Assembly: GCA_025890175.1 (NCBI GenBank)
Contig: JANPYM010000004.1
Location: 62,001-126,000 of the forward strand
Source of the DNA: Ciborinia camelliae
Taxonomy: Eukaryota > Ascomycota > Leotiomycetes > Helotiales > Sclerotiniaceae
DNA: 64,000 nucleotides
Direction of reading: 5' to 3'
Shown: positions 11,204 through 21,799 of the stretch, piece after piece
How positions within the stretch are numbered: position 1 is the stretch's first letter
How the letters are laid out: each line of letters begins with the position of its first letter
Program-made: the position numbers and the translations under genes
The notes under the pieces: generated by a model
Databases searched by the model: none
Told to the model about the DNA's origin: nothing
The model's input: the letters and a program-made list of their open reading frames with translations, nothing else

Positions 11204-11359
11204 GGCTCAACCGGGATTTGAACTTTTAAATTTATTAGAAACTGTCTGAAGATACATATCTGGAATGAAGGAATAACCTACCCCGGGACCTGTCACAGTC
11301 ATTCTCTTTCGAGAGGGCTTACACCCGAAGCAACAATCATACCGCTAGACCATTAAGCC
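11204..11359 (-). tRNA. tRNA-Pro(CGG)-like gene interrupted twice; possible pseudogene
   Basis: On the minus strand the acceptor arm GGCTTAA (11359-11353) pairs with TTGAGCC (11210-11204) over 7 bp with one G-U. The A box TGGTCTAGCGGTATGATT and the anticodon loop TTCGGGT give anticodon CGG (11327-11325). A 26-nt insert (11323-11298) falls at the standard 37/38 intron position. Removing it restores the stem GTTGC/GTGAC, with two wobbles. The T-stem strand CCGGG (11286-11282) is separated from its loop TTCAAAT and partner CCCGG (11222-11211) by a second insert of 59 nt (11281-11223), exactly at the stem-loop junction. Without both inserts, 71 nt remain and fold as a proline tRNA. A second intron at this place is not known in eukaryotic nuclear tRNAs, so disruption by insertion is the simpler reading. 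Confidence 0.7.
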
Positions 11360-12892
11360 TTTGCTTTTGTTAAGTTTGATTTACTGGGTTGATATTGATG
11401 ATTATATATGCTATTCAAAGGAAGTAAAGCGTCGAGGAATCTATTATACATCAATTCGATCGAAGCCTAATGTAAAATAAAAAGATTAATTTGGCATAAT
11501 TGTTTTATTGAATATGATTTCTTATTTAATAGGTATCTATATACTCAAATAAAAATTTTACACTTTTCAAAAAGAAAGTATAATTCAACTCTCCTTGAAA
11601 ATTCGAAATGAACAATGGCCTGGATTCGGTTGGTTACCTTGATTACCTATCGAAGAAAATGAAAAGTGGAAATTAATGCCTTGAAGTTAAGAGTTCAATC
11701 TCCTCAAAATGCCTCCCAAATTCTTGTAATAATGGCCCTCCTCGACTTTACTTCAACCCCAATTACCGCGGAGAAAATGCCTCGGGTCGGGCGTCACCTA
11801 CTGGTAGGTAAACGTGTGTGAGGCAATCATTCGAGAAGATAACAGGAATCTTACCAACAGAAATACATACCGATGGATGGTATTGTTCTTACATCCCAAT
11901 GCTAGCTAGGTATTTTATCCAACCCGAAACCCACAACTCGATATAACATAACCAGCACGAAAGCAGATAAGTATCGGGGAAGGGAAACTCAAGCCCACCC
12001 ACCTCGCCGTATCGCGATGCAGTATCCGAGTCAATTGATCCTATGAACCGAGAATTGGGCAGTTCAAACAAACACTGAGCAATGAGAAATGAGAATCGGA
12101 ATGCTCTGCTCTGCTCTGCTCTGCTCTATAAATGATTAATAAAGCTATCTGGAATACTAAATGGTTTATTTGTATACAACAAATCATACATTTCAAAGTC
12201 TCTACGAGAGAGGCGGACGTCATCTTTCTCCAGTAATGAGGATTTATCTGAAATAGAGGGACTTACTATTATAGAATACAAGCAACGGATTGAACATCAC
12301 AATGTCCAGTAATTAGTCCGGACTAGCAGACCAGATGTGAACTTGCGATGTTTGAAACGCTATGAATGTTTAAATAAAGCTCACCTTTCTAATAAAATCA
12401 ATATTTACAATATTGAATATCCCATATCTCTCCAACATTTCTTCCTCGATTTAAGAATTAAGATGGGGTTTTCATTCTCGGATTGCAGTCCGGACTGGTG
12501 GAAACCATGGTGAGCATAACAGCCACGATATCCCCTTGGGAATGCCGGTGCTAAAAGATTCATCGGGTCTCAAAGTAGAAGCTGGGATTACAGTTTGGCA
12601 TTGCATTTGGCGCATAGTCTGAGAGGTTGGAAACAAAAAATGGCATATCCAACTTAAACCAGAAGAACAAAACTTCATCGCAAGCAAACAGCCAAAGGTT
12701 TGCATCATATAGATTGCAATCAACTGGTATTAAAAGGGTAACTAGCAGATGTACAGGTATCATATAATGGTATCAATTCATAAGACTGTTTGTTGCTCCT
12801 GAAACAGTTAATAGATATACCTCTCACGCCAAAACACCTCATCCATTTCTCCCAAACATAACGCTAAAGTAAGGCTTAACAAAGACTGTGGT

Positions 12893-14575
12893 CTACTCAT
12901 CGCTTCCTTCTACAGGTCCACCCATACTTGCAGGTTTCTCAGTGAGTGCTCTCGTAATCCGCGCGTAAAATCTAGCAGCTTGTGGTCTTGGGAATTCTAT
13001 CTCATCTACGAGATAATCTGGTAGTAGCTCCAGTAATGGTTTATCTCTGCTGGGGTCTAGCAGCGGCGTATATCGACAATCTGGATCGCCATCTGCCATT
13101 GCCTCGCTTTCGACGCCTAGTTTGAAGTGAAGTGCTATTATCACAGTCAGTATGAAGTCATCATCTCAACAGAGGCATGGCATAACTTACTACCATTACG
13201 ACCAGTCTGAATACAGTCAAAGATATCTTCTTCGGCTTCTCGCTTGACCCCCCTTATAATTAACCCGGTCAAATCACTGTATAGGTCTTCTTTCAATTGA
13301 GCTGCCTGTGCAGCTTGAGCAGCTTCTTGGCTTCCAATCATGCGCATGCCCCCATTGGCTTTTATAGCGCTACCCGGAACTTTGACATTTGCGCTCTCAT
13401 ATGATGCTGTTATCTTGCGGTTTGCCGCAAGCTTGGTAGATAGAGTTTTGTTTTCCACCTGCGCCTCCGATAAGGCAATCTCTAGTTGATTGATCTGAGC
13501 TTGCAAATTTGTTACTAATGCATCTTGTGACTCGACTGTTTTCTTCAGACTTCGAGTTTCTTTTGCTAAAGAAGTTTGAGTCGCTAGATTGGCTTTCAGG
13601 GAAGCGATAAGTTCGTTTGAGACTACTTAATGTTAGCAGCTGGCCGATTAAGGAACGTTAGGCTTTCTTACTTTTTGTCTTTTCCTCTGCTGCTTTCTTG
13701 TATCGGTCAAATGTTTTTTCTGCTTCTTTGACCCCAACTTCCCGAAGATCCTGATATTTCCCCTCCACATTCTCAAGTTTTTTGGTGAGTTCTCCAAGTC
13801 TGCGCCTAACCGCTGGCTCATTCCTTTCAGTATCCGACGCACTGCCAGCTCGGTGTCGAGATACAGACATCTGTCGCCGTCGAGAGTCATTGTATGTACG
13901 AGATTCCTTCCTCTTCACTTCAGGTAGTATGCTTTCCTCTTGCCCCGCATCTTCTTCGATTTCTTCTTCCATATCTACTTCCATTTCTGGCACTTGGGTT
14001 TCCTGAATGACCTTTTCTGGTGATTGTTGTTCCATAGAAGGCTCCTCCTTTCCTTTTCCTTTCCTTCCTGGCCGGCCTTTTTTGCTCACAGGTGCGATAA
14101 TTTCTTCTTCGACTTCGGGTTCGGGAATCGCAGCTTTGACGGCTTTACCTCGAGCCACGGCTGATTTCTTTGCAGCTTTGGCTTTAACTTTCTTAATCGC
14201 AATATCCTCAGCATCTAATTCATCACCCGAAGCTGCATCCTTCATAGTGACATCACTCGTCTCATCGATTTGTTCCACCTCTTTCTCGGCATCCTTCTGC
14301 CGATTAGTCTTGTCTGCCAAAACAGCCCTCCTTCCTTTTTTCCGCTGGGGCGATGATTCTGGTGTTGTCTTCTCATTCAACCTTCCGCTAGTCCGACGTG
14401 CTGGAGCTTTTGTTTTTGTAACTTTTGATGATGCAGCCTTGGGTCTTCCTCGCAATTTCTTCGCGGTGTTAGTATCTTCTGATTGTTGTTTCGTCATCTT
14501 GCGCTCTACCAAATGATCTTCCTCTGAATCCGATCCTATTAGGCCTGCAAGTGTGGAATTTTTATACTTCGACAT
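12893..14575 (-). CDS. Chromosome segregation protein Csm1/Pcs1 (monopolin-type), 525 aa
   Basis: Three exons are inferred: 14575-13672, 13622-13191 and 13134-12893, with GT-AG introns of 49 and 56 nt (branch-like GCTAACA in the first). The protein starts with a long Lys/Glu-rich disordered tail containing AT-hook-like and bipartite basic stretches (GRPKAAS, GRPGRKGKGK). A coiled coil follows at about residues 240-390. The compact C-terminal Csm1/Pcs1 domain (DLYSDLTGLIIRGVK, EEDIFDCIQTG, then LHFKLGVESE) ends in GSDE. Csm1 homodimers link kinetochore proteins. In yeasts they prevent merotelic attachment and silence rDNA recombination, together with Lrs4 or Mde4. Upstream of the start lie ACGCGT (14644) and GTAAACAA (14600 and 14828), motifs of cell-cycle regulators. 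The family assignment rests on the C-terminal domain and is good; the mitotic role is known from the family. Confidence 0.88.
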
Positions 14576-15083
14576 TGAAAGCCCACAGCATACAGCAATG
14601 TAAACAATGCGCTTCGATGTGACGCGATGTTAGCGAATGGCTAACGCGTTTTTGCCGGTGAAGTTGTATGGATACTGGTAATATTGTCTGAACTAAAGGG
14701 CGATGACTTAGACTGATTGAATTGCTTTGCAAAGAGTGAGGCTTCAAACTGGATAATTCACGTGTGTATCGTCAGACGGGATAATGGGGCAATTTCATCC
14801 AAAATCGAGGGGAAACCACTTCCCGATGTAAACAAATCCAAGCAACCTTGAATGAATCACGTGATATATTATTCGAAATTTGCTGAGCCACATTAGACAC
14901 CAGACAAACGCCACACCACGAGCCAGAACGAAACCGCCGCTATTTCAACGTTAGTTTTGCGATTCTCTTGGGTAGCTAAAAACTTGCGGTTTGAAATACC
15001 TATCATAATAATCTTTCGTGAAAGATTAACAAGCTGCACAAATCTGGTGGCCCGGCGTTTCTTCGAACTTTGCGCATCAGATC
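14576..15083. promoter_or_regulatory. Divergent promoter of the Csm1-like and Msp1-like genes
   Basis: 508 bp between the two start codons. It contains an MCB-type ACGCGT (14644-14649), two forkhead-type GTAAACAA words (14600-14607 and 14828-14835) and the 10-bp palindrome ATCACGTGAT (14856-14865, a Cbf1/E-box core). The sites are read directly; their use is inferred. Confidence 0.5.
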
Positions 15084-16500
15084 ATGATGGGGGATGGTAA
15101 CAATCGAAAGTATGGCCTCTTACAGGATCTATTATTGATTGTGGTCTCTGTGAGTATGCCCGGAAGTCTTTCAGTATGTCCTTCACAGTGGCTAATATTT
15201 TTGGTACTACAGACCGCCTCTTTCTACTATGTTGCAAAGAGCTTAATACCAGCTCTGCCATTTCAGAACGATTCCGAGAAAGAACAGCATGAAGAAGCAA
15301 GATTAAGGGCCGCGGCAAACCTTCGAAGACTAGACAGACGGGGTAGTGATGATGAATCAGACTCCGAAGAAACGGTATCAGGCAAAAAGAAGTCGCGGCG
15401 TCCTCGCAAAGAGGATCTAGTCCTCGATCAATATGAGAGTCAAATTGCGATGGAAGTTGTAGCCCCAGAAGATATACCAGTTGGCTTTGATGGCGAGTAC
15501 TTGCTGCTGGTCAGCAATATCAATGTGCTAATTATATGCAGATATCGGTGGTTTGGACGACATTATCGAAGAATTAAAGGAATCCGTCATCTACCCTCTT
15601 ACCATGCCTCATTTATACTCGCATTCATCCCCTCTTTTATCTGCACCGTCCGGTGTATTACTATATGGCCCTCCAGGATGCGGTAAAACTATGTTGGCAA
15701 AGGCTTTGGCGCATGAAAGTGGAGCTTGCTTCATCAATCTGCATATCTCTACTTTAACGGAGAAGTGGTATGGTGATTCGAATAAGCTTGTTCGAGCAGT
15801 ATTTTCTTTGGCACGAAAGTTGCAACCTAGTATTGTATTCATCGATGAGATAGATGCAGTCTTGGGACAAAGACGAAGTGGTGAACATGAAGCCAGTGGT
15901 ATGGTGAAAGCAGAGTAAGTAATACCACTACAACTTTTCGCAATTCTAGCTCATAATTTCAGGTTTATGACACTTTGGGACGGCCTCACTTCATCGAATA
16001 AGGCTGGATTACCAGCTCGAATTATGATCCTTGGTGCTACAAATCGAATTCAAGATATTGACGAGGCGATCCTACGAAGAATGCCTAAGAAATTCCCTGT
16101 TTCACTGCCTTCGAACTCACAAAGAAGACGGATCTTAAATTTGATCCTAAAAGATACCAAAACCGATCCAAATAACTTTGATATTGAATATCTTACAAGA
16201 GTTATGGCTGGTATGTCAGGAAGTGATATCAAAGAGGCCTGCAGAGATGCAGCCATGGTTCCAGTTCGAGAATTCATCCGAGAGCAGAGGGAGAGAGGTA
16301 TGGCTATGACTGGGGTTGACCCATCGCATGTTCGAGGCGTACGGACAGAGGACTTTTTCGGCAGAAAAGGGGGCGGACAAATCATCAAGGATAATCATGC
16401 ACGACACATAGCGGCAGAAAGCGCTTCTAGGAGAAAAGGTACAAATTCTAGTGATGGATATGAAGATGTTGAGGAGAGTATAGCAGAGTCTATGGATTAA
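15084..16500 (+). CDS. Msp1/ATAD1-type mitochondrial outer-membrane AAA ATPase, 418 aa
   Basis: Four exons are inferred: 15084-15149, 15213-15492, 15542-15914 and 15963-16500. The N terminus holds one hydrophobic anchor ([11 protein letters not shown] joined to [17 protein letters not shown]), followed by an acidic/basic linker. The AAA module has Walker A GPPGCGKT (about residue 158), Walker B IVFIDEID (about 213), and the sensor and arginine-finger region [20 protein letters not shown]. Msp1 extracts mislocalised tail-anchored proteins from the outer mitochondrial membrane. The first intron (63 nt, open) could be misread as coding, but it interrupts the membrane helix. The second intron seems to use GC as its 5' site (G|GCGAGT at 15493), which restores the expected DDIGGLDD. 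ATG 15087 is an equally possible start. Length and motif order match the family. Confidence 0.93.
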
Positions 16501-17257
16501 CGAATCCGCCACGTAGATTTGATCACCTGGGTATAATTATTGCATTGTAACATAGCTATGCAAGGCGTTAAGGGGGGAGGGGGGTAAGGGACTTGGATTG
16601 ATGTAGAAACAAAGAAAGGATGCCTTTTTTCTCCTTTTCATTCAATGCTTCAATGAAATATTCACGATGGCGGGGTAATATGATCCCAATTTCCAAACTC
16701 ACCAAATCAATCCTGATCTTATCTACTAAATACTACCTCTCTTGCTAATCGTACCCAACTCCCTCATAATGATATTCATTCAGTCCTCATCTCGTTCCCC
16801 TCCCATTATTATTGTTGTAATCTTACCTACATATACATAAATGCTTACACTTACAATCATCTCTATCTTATTAAGGGGAATCACGATAAGTGAGCACGTC
16901 ATTTTTAGCGTTGAAACACCCCACATCTTCAGACTCAGAGGCCGATTCACGGCCGTGAATCCTTACGGAACATCCCTACAAAGTTCCATCTGGGGAAAAC
17001 AAAATCAAAACCCCAAAATCAAAATCAAAATTTGAGTCGTACAAAGAAAATATATTCTTGTCATCCTCTCACCGACCTTATTACTCATAGTCTCAGAATC
17101 CCATATATTATACCACACTGTCCTCACACAAGTTCAATTCCTCATCCTTCATTCTATCGAGCAACTACCTACCTACTTACCCTTCTTGCTACCCTTTGGT
17201 TTGATCAATTGGATTTCCCCGCTTCTTCAATTCGCCACTCCGAACCACAAAACCAAT
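16501..17257. other. Spacer and 5' region of the cystathionine beta-lyase gene
   Basis: Holds a G-rich run (GGGGGGAGGGGGG, about 16572-16584) just after the Msp1-like gene, and pyrimidine-rich sequence in front of the next start. No further gene is seen. Confidence 0.4.
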
Positions 17258-18687
17258 ATGTCTTCACCACCAGGCTCCTCACAAGGATCTGGAGCTGGCC
17301 AGCCCAATAGTGCTCTCAAGCAAGCATTCCCGCATATTGATCTCGATGGTCATAACCTTCCTCCCTCGCCTGCACCATCCAGTCCTCATAATGGCAGAAG
17401 ATACGCTTTGGCCACAGAATTGGTTTATACAGAGACTAAGGATCAATATGGAGCTTCAAGCATGCCAATATATCAATCTGCCACATTCAAGCAGAACTTG
17501 GCTGGCGGTGGATCAGAATACGATTATACACGTTCCGGCAATCCTACAAGAACACATTTAGAGCGACATCTCGCAAAGATTATGAATGCTGCCCGTGCGC
17601 TAGTTGTCGGTTCAGGTATGGGAGCATTAGATGTTATAACACGAATTCTACGACCTGGAGATGAAGTTATTACCGGAGATGATTTATACGGAGGTACCAA
17701 TCGATTGTTGACATACCTGGCTGCGAACACTGGTATAATCGTACACCATGTTGATACCACCAATCCCGATAAAGTCAAAGCAGTTTTGGGTACCAAAACA
17801 GCTATGGTTTTGCTCGAGACACCAACCAATCCCTTGATAAAGATCGTCGATATTGCAACGATAGCAAGGACCGCACACGAGTTGAATGAGAAGGCCTTAG
17901 TCGTCGTTGACAATACTATGCTCTCTCCTATGTTATGCAATCCCTTGGACCTCGGCGCAGACATTGTCTATGAGTCAGGCACAAAATATCTTTCTGGACA
18001 TCACGACATAATGGCTGGTGTTTTGGCTTTCAATGATCCAGCTATTGGAGATAAGATGTACTTCACAATCAATTCTACTGGCTGTGGTCTTTCACCGAAC
18101 GACTCCTTTTTACTTATGAGAGGAATAAAGACTTTGGCAATCCGTATGGAGCGACAACAAACCAATGCACAGGCAATTGCCGAATTTCTCGAATCACATG
18201 GCTTCCGTGTACGATACCCTGGTCTGAAATCCCACCCTCAATACGATCTACACTGGTCTATGGCCCGTGGAGCTGGTGCCGTGCTATCTTTCGAGACAGG
18301 TGATGTTGCTCTCTCCGAGAGAATTGTCGAAGCGGCAAAGTTATGGGGTATTAGTGTTAGTTTCGGTTGTGTCAACAGTTTGATCAGTATGCCATGCCAA
18401 ATGAGTCACGCCAGTATTGATGCAAAGACGAGAAAGGAAAGACAGATGCCCGAAGATATCATTAGATTGTGTGTTGGCATTGAGGACGTAACAGATTTGA
18501 TCGATGATTTGAGTCGTGCTGTAAGTACAGGCTGAAATCTTTTCCACGTCATAGTGCTAACTCTACGCAGCTCGTCCAAGCAGGTGCTGTGAAGGTAACT
18601 CTCGATGGATTTCAAGCCGTGGGTCCTGCTCAAGCTATTGCTGAGGTACCAATAGCCGAGTCGGACGATGCGGCTGCTCCATTGTAA
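17258..18687 (+). CDS. Cystathionine beta-lyase (PLP, Cys/Met metabolism family), 459 aa
   Basis: Two exons, 17258-18520 and 18571-18687, separated by a 50-nt GT-AG intron with a GCTAACT branch site. Family landmarks are YDYTRSGNPTR (phosphate and substrate loop), SGMGALDVITR, GDDLYGGTNRL, LETPTNPL, VVVDNTMLSP and the PLP-binding lysine in SGTKYLSGHHD (about residue 243). The C-terminal exon supplies LVQAGAVKVTLDGFQAVGP and an acidic end. The enzyme cleaves cystathionine to homocysteine, pyruvate and ammonia in transsulfuration toward methionine. A frame open upstream to 17186 exists, but it begins with a non-ATG codon and lacks family similarity, so the ATG at 17258 (MSSPPGSS) is preferred. 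Cystathionine gamma-synthase or gamma-lyase are sister families; the sequence reads more like the beta-lyase of ascomycetes. Confidence 0.92.
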
Positions 18688-19203
18688 CAAATGACTTGAT
18701 GTACATTGCTAGGCGTTCAGGGGTTTATAACTTATGGGATGAATTTGATACTCAACTAGCAAATGCTGGCTGCGAGCTTGCCAAAATACAATGAAGCTAG
18801 ATACTTAGATATCATGATATACCACCATAAATGAGGAATAATTGATCAATTAGATCAGTATCTCGTGTCATTTGAGACAAGCGCCTCAGAACTTCAATAA
18901 AAGGCAATTAGTGATTCACCAAGCATGATACATGGCCTGATCTCGGGAGTTCATTACTGTGATGCAAGGTGGAGGTGGCTCGTTGTTATCAATACGCCAC
19001 AAGTAACAATTTCCCAGCTGGAATGTTTCCGTCTCTCAGCAATTAAAATTGTATTTAACACCTCACATCCACATACTTTCTTACCTACTTTGGCTTTGTT
19101 TATGAAGGAAGGTCTCGTGCCAGAGTCGAGGACTCGATGTTGTTCGTATGCGTCTTCGAAGAGTATCCTCTTCAACGTCATATCGCTTCTATGTACGACT
19201 ATT
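18688..19203. other. Intergenic spacer
   Basis: AT-rich sequence with no supported gene. An open frame upstream of 19204 is in phase with the next gene but lacks a convincing protein signal. Confidence 0.4.
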
Positions 19204-20276
19204 ATGGCCAGATTAGGCTTTTTGGCCGTGCTTTTACATGTCATTCAAGTTAACGCAATTTCTTGGGAAGAAGCTTCTTCAACACCTACCCAAAGTCAAA
19301 CTACATCTTGGCTCCCGATCCAAACCCCAAAGCCTCCCCCAACCACGGTCTCCTCTTCCAGCGCCAATTATACTTACGAGTCACCGAACATTTGTGGGTG
19401 GATAGATCATAACCCTGGTGCGTACTGTTTACCAACCAACCTGGTACGACCAAGTTAACCAAAGTTAGATAACTCATATACTTGTGGGGGTTCTGCCACT
19501 TGTTTTTGGGACTCTTCCCTCAAATTGGTTGGATGCGGACACGCAACCTCGATGGATTATTTCACTTCTTGCATTCCATATAAGTTCCTCAGTTATTGTG
19601 ACAGCTCCTGCTTTGCGAATCCAAGCATCGTGCGTTGGTATGTCTTCCTACAATTCTCTGCAGGACTCTTCTAATGCACAAAAGTGGTTCAGATATCCCT
19701 TACTGCGCAACTCCTCGTGTCGGGCCCCATGGGAATTATTCAATTCTAGCATGCCAAGCTAATAAACCATATGGAAGGTTCGATGTAAACCTAATTTATA
19801 AAGGACAAACAACAGTCGGTCACCTTCCCCGATATCTTGGTGCAGATGGTATAATCACATATGCCACGCACACTCCGACGTTGTCATCATTGACCGCGCC
19901 AGGCACAGCAAACCGTTCATCATTTGGTCTGGAAGGCGCTCCTGTACGAGTCTCCAGCACGTACTTCCCCAACCAATCCACCGATTGCCATTCGAGGCCT
20001 TATCACGACGGGATTAGTGGTATGAGTGTCGTCCCGGAAGCTGCGATTGTCGCAGGAATTATTGTAGGAGGTCTAGTTGTTATCTGTACAGTAGCTGGAT
20101 TCATTGTGTTTCTTGTGTGTAGATACAGGAGAAGGGTACCAACAGCTGATATGCAAGCGGATCTTGATATGATGCCATTGGAAGAATTAGAAGGGAGGAA
20201 AACTAATAATGGGCACTTGTGTGCACCGGTGATTCTGGTACCGGCACTATCGCAGAAGACACCGATGGTGAAATGA
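19204..20276 (+). CDS. Secreted-type Cys-rich receptor-like protein with one transmembrane helix, 331 aa
   Basis: Three exons are inferred: 19204-19417, 19469-19637 and 19664-20276, with introns of 51 and 26 nt. The second intron is very short; its limits fit both the splice sites and the reading frame, but are the least certain part. The product has a signal peptide (MARLGFLAVLLHVIQVNA), a Ser/Thr/Pro stretch, then a Cys-rich ectodomain containing TCGGSATCFW, CIPYKFLSYCDSSC and DIPYCATPR. It ends in a helix of small and hydrophobic residues (AAIVAGIIVGGLVVICTVAGF), RYRRR and a cytoplasmic tail of about 55 residues. This architecture is common among fungal plasma-membrane proteins of unknown role. 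The Cys pattern suggests several disulfides outside the cell. Function not assigned. Confidence 0.75.
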
Positions 20277-21181
20277 CTTTACGGCCGATGAATTACATTT
20301 TGGTAGGGATTTGGGGAGATGAAGAGTTATATAAATTCGAATTTATTCTCATTGTATATGAGCTGAACAAGAGCTCTTTCAATGGACTGCTGAAGGCGAA
20401 AAGCTTCTTCACATACCTACGAACGGGAGAGTATCCCACAGGGGTAATGGAGCCAATATTACCTCTTTCGATTCACTCTCATCCATCATATTGAAGATTG
20501 CCTCCTAGGCGAGCTAAAGAAAATTACTAAGAAGACCTCGGGACTATGAAACTGTTTTTCTTTATATACAGAAGTGTTTTCTCCAATATGTTCCTATCTT
20601 CTCTTTCAACTTTTCCAAAGCGATATTACATGCATTACCGAAGAGTCGCCGCGCCCCTTCATCTCGCCTTGATCTCTCCCAATATATTTCCCAGCAACCG
20701 CTTTACTGTCACATACGACCATAGACTGAAGAGAATTGGGCATCCCGTCCGCTCTGCCATACACAAGCTTCAGATCGGTGGATTAGTAGTTGGGTGGGTG
20801 ACCACCAGCGAATCCCCACTGTTGTATGTTTTTTTGTTACTTTTTTGGTTTTTATGTACTCGTATCTTCTCTTCCTTTTTTGTTTTCCTATACTGGGAGA
20901 AAAGGGGTAATTGAAGGGGACAGTTGAGGGAAGGATGGAATATGTAATCACTGGGAGAGAACACAGCTATTCATCATCGCTTACCGACCGACCCCTTGCC
21001 TCGTTGCTTTTACAATGATGATTTGCAAGCTGAAGTTGTTGGCATTACTAGGTAGACTTATTCATATGCACAACCTCGCCATCCTAAACCTTTCTCCTGT
21101 CAATTTACAATGCCATCGAAGCATGAAGCCAGACGAGTCAACATTCAATGTGTACTTTCATCCTCTTTTGACCATCAAATT
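20277..21181. other. Spacer containing a single 5S rRNA gene
   Basis: Apart from the 5S gene at 20711-20829 I see no other feature. Confidence 0.5.
20711..20829 (+). rRNA. 5S ribosomal RNA (dispersed copy)
   Basis: Starts ACATACGACCATAG and ends TGTTGTATGT, which pair as the terminal helix. The internal promoter and helix regions TCCCGTCCGCTC and AGTAGTTGGGTGGGTGACC, then CCAGCGAATCC, are those of ascomycete 5S rRNA. Helix partners in the variable arms are preserved (CTGAAG with CTTCAG; CGGTGG with CCACTG), and a run of seven T follows directly as pol III terminator. At 119 nt it has the standard length and appears functional. Its isolation between protein genes, away from any rDNA array, matches the dispersed 5S arrangement of filamentous ascomycetes. 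The variable stems differ from the sequences I remember for other species, so it may be one of several 5S sequence types. Confidence 0.95.
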
Positions 21182-21799
21182 TTATACCTCGACCTCCATA
21201 CCATCACTCTCAAAATCCTCTCTCAAAACCTTAGCGTCTGCCTTCTTCGCCTCTTCCCGTTCCCCAATGAACACATGCATCCAAAACCCTTTTGCGTTCA
21301 CCACATACTTTTCTCCTCTTGTCAACACAACCTCAGGAGCTTTGATCTCGATAGTCTTTGACTCTTCCCCGCCCGCATCGATAGAAATTATATCGTCGTC
21401 CGAGAACACACCATCGCGCGGGATTTTTCGATTGAGTTTCAAATCCAGACATGGAGCAAGATCTCCCGTGGCAACGGATTTGAACTTGAATATGCCCATG
21501 GGAACGGCTCGTAGGTCGAAGGGAGTAGACCAGCGGAGAAAGGATACGGGATTATCCGAGGTATTGCGCAGTGTGACCTTCAAGCTGACGGTTGGCGGGC
21601 TCGCAGCTTCGCTATCCATCGTGGTGACGTCCGAAATTGATATTTCGATCGGCACATTGTGTTGTTCGATTGCAGGTGGGTTCATTTTGATAAATAAGCC
21701 GCACAATATAAAAGCGACGAGCAAGATGGTAAGTTTTGGATTGATTTGGAATCTTCGCTCAGATGGATGAATGGAATATTGTCCGCGACGGTGTAACAT
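21182..21799 (-). CDS. Membrane-anchored protein resembling a deuterolysin (M35) propeptide, 205 aa
   Basis: The first ATG of the frame is at 21799; the frame extends upstream only through non-ATG codons. After a basic N terminus comes one transmembrane helix (KLTILLVAFILCGLFIK, about residues 21-37), which would place the rest outside the cell or in the secretory lumen. The remaining 165 residues follow the order of the propeptide of the M35 protease encoded 1.7 kb away: a start like VSLKVTLRNTSDNPVSFL, a WSTPFDLRAVP segment, a middle with DDIISIDAGGEESKTIEI, then EKYVVNAKGF, and an end, FESDGMEVEV, that lines up with the end of the protease propeptide. No HExxH catalytic domain follows. The similarity is by eye and the role is unknown. 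Confidence 0.72.
   Translation of the reverse strand: MLHRRGQYSIHPSERRFQINPKLTILLVAFILCGLFIKMNPPAIEQHNVPIEISISDVTTMDSEAASPPTVSLKVTLRNTSDNPVSFLRWSTPFDLRAVPMGIFKFKSVATGDLAPCLDLKLNRKIPRDGVFSDDDIISIDAGGEESKTIEIKAPEVVLTRGEKYVVNAKGFWMHVFIGEREEAKKADAKVLREDFESDGMEVEV

Larger units (their letters stand above)
10181..12892. other. Gene-poor AT-rich spacer, 2.7 kb
   Basis: No protein gene seen. Besides the palindrome cluster and the tRNA-like gene, it holds a TGCTC pentanucleotide run (about 12102-12126) and two copies of the 10-bp palindrome AGTCCGGACT (near 12316 and 12488). Confidence 0.5.

Noticed and set aside
17186..17257. Longer N terminus for cystathionine beta-lyase
   Set aside because: The extension begins at a non-ATG codon and has no family-like or targeting features; ATG 17258 fits the family.
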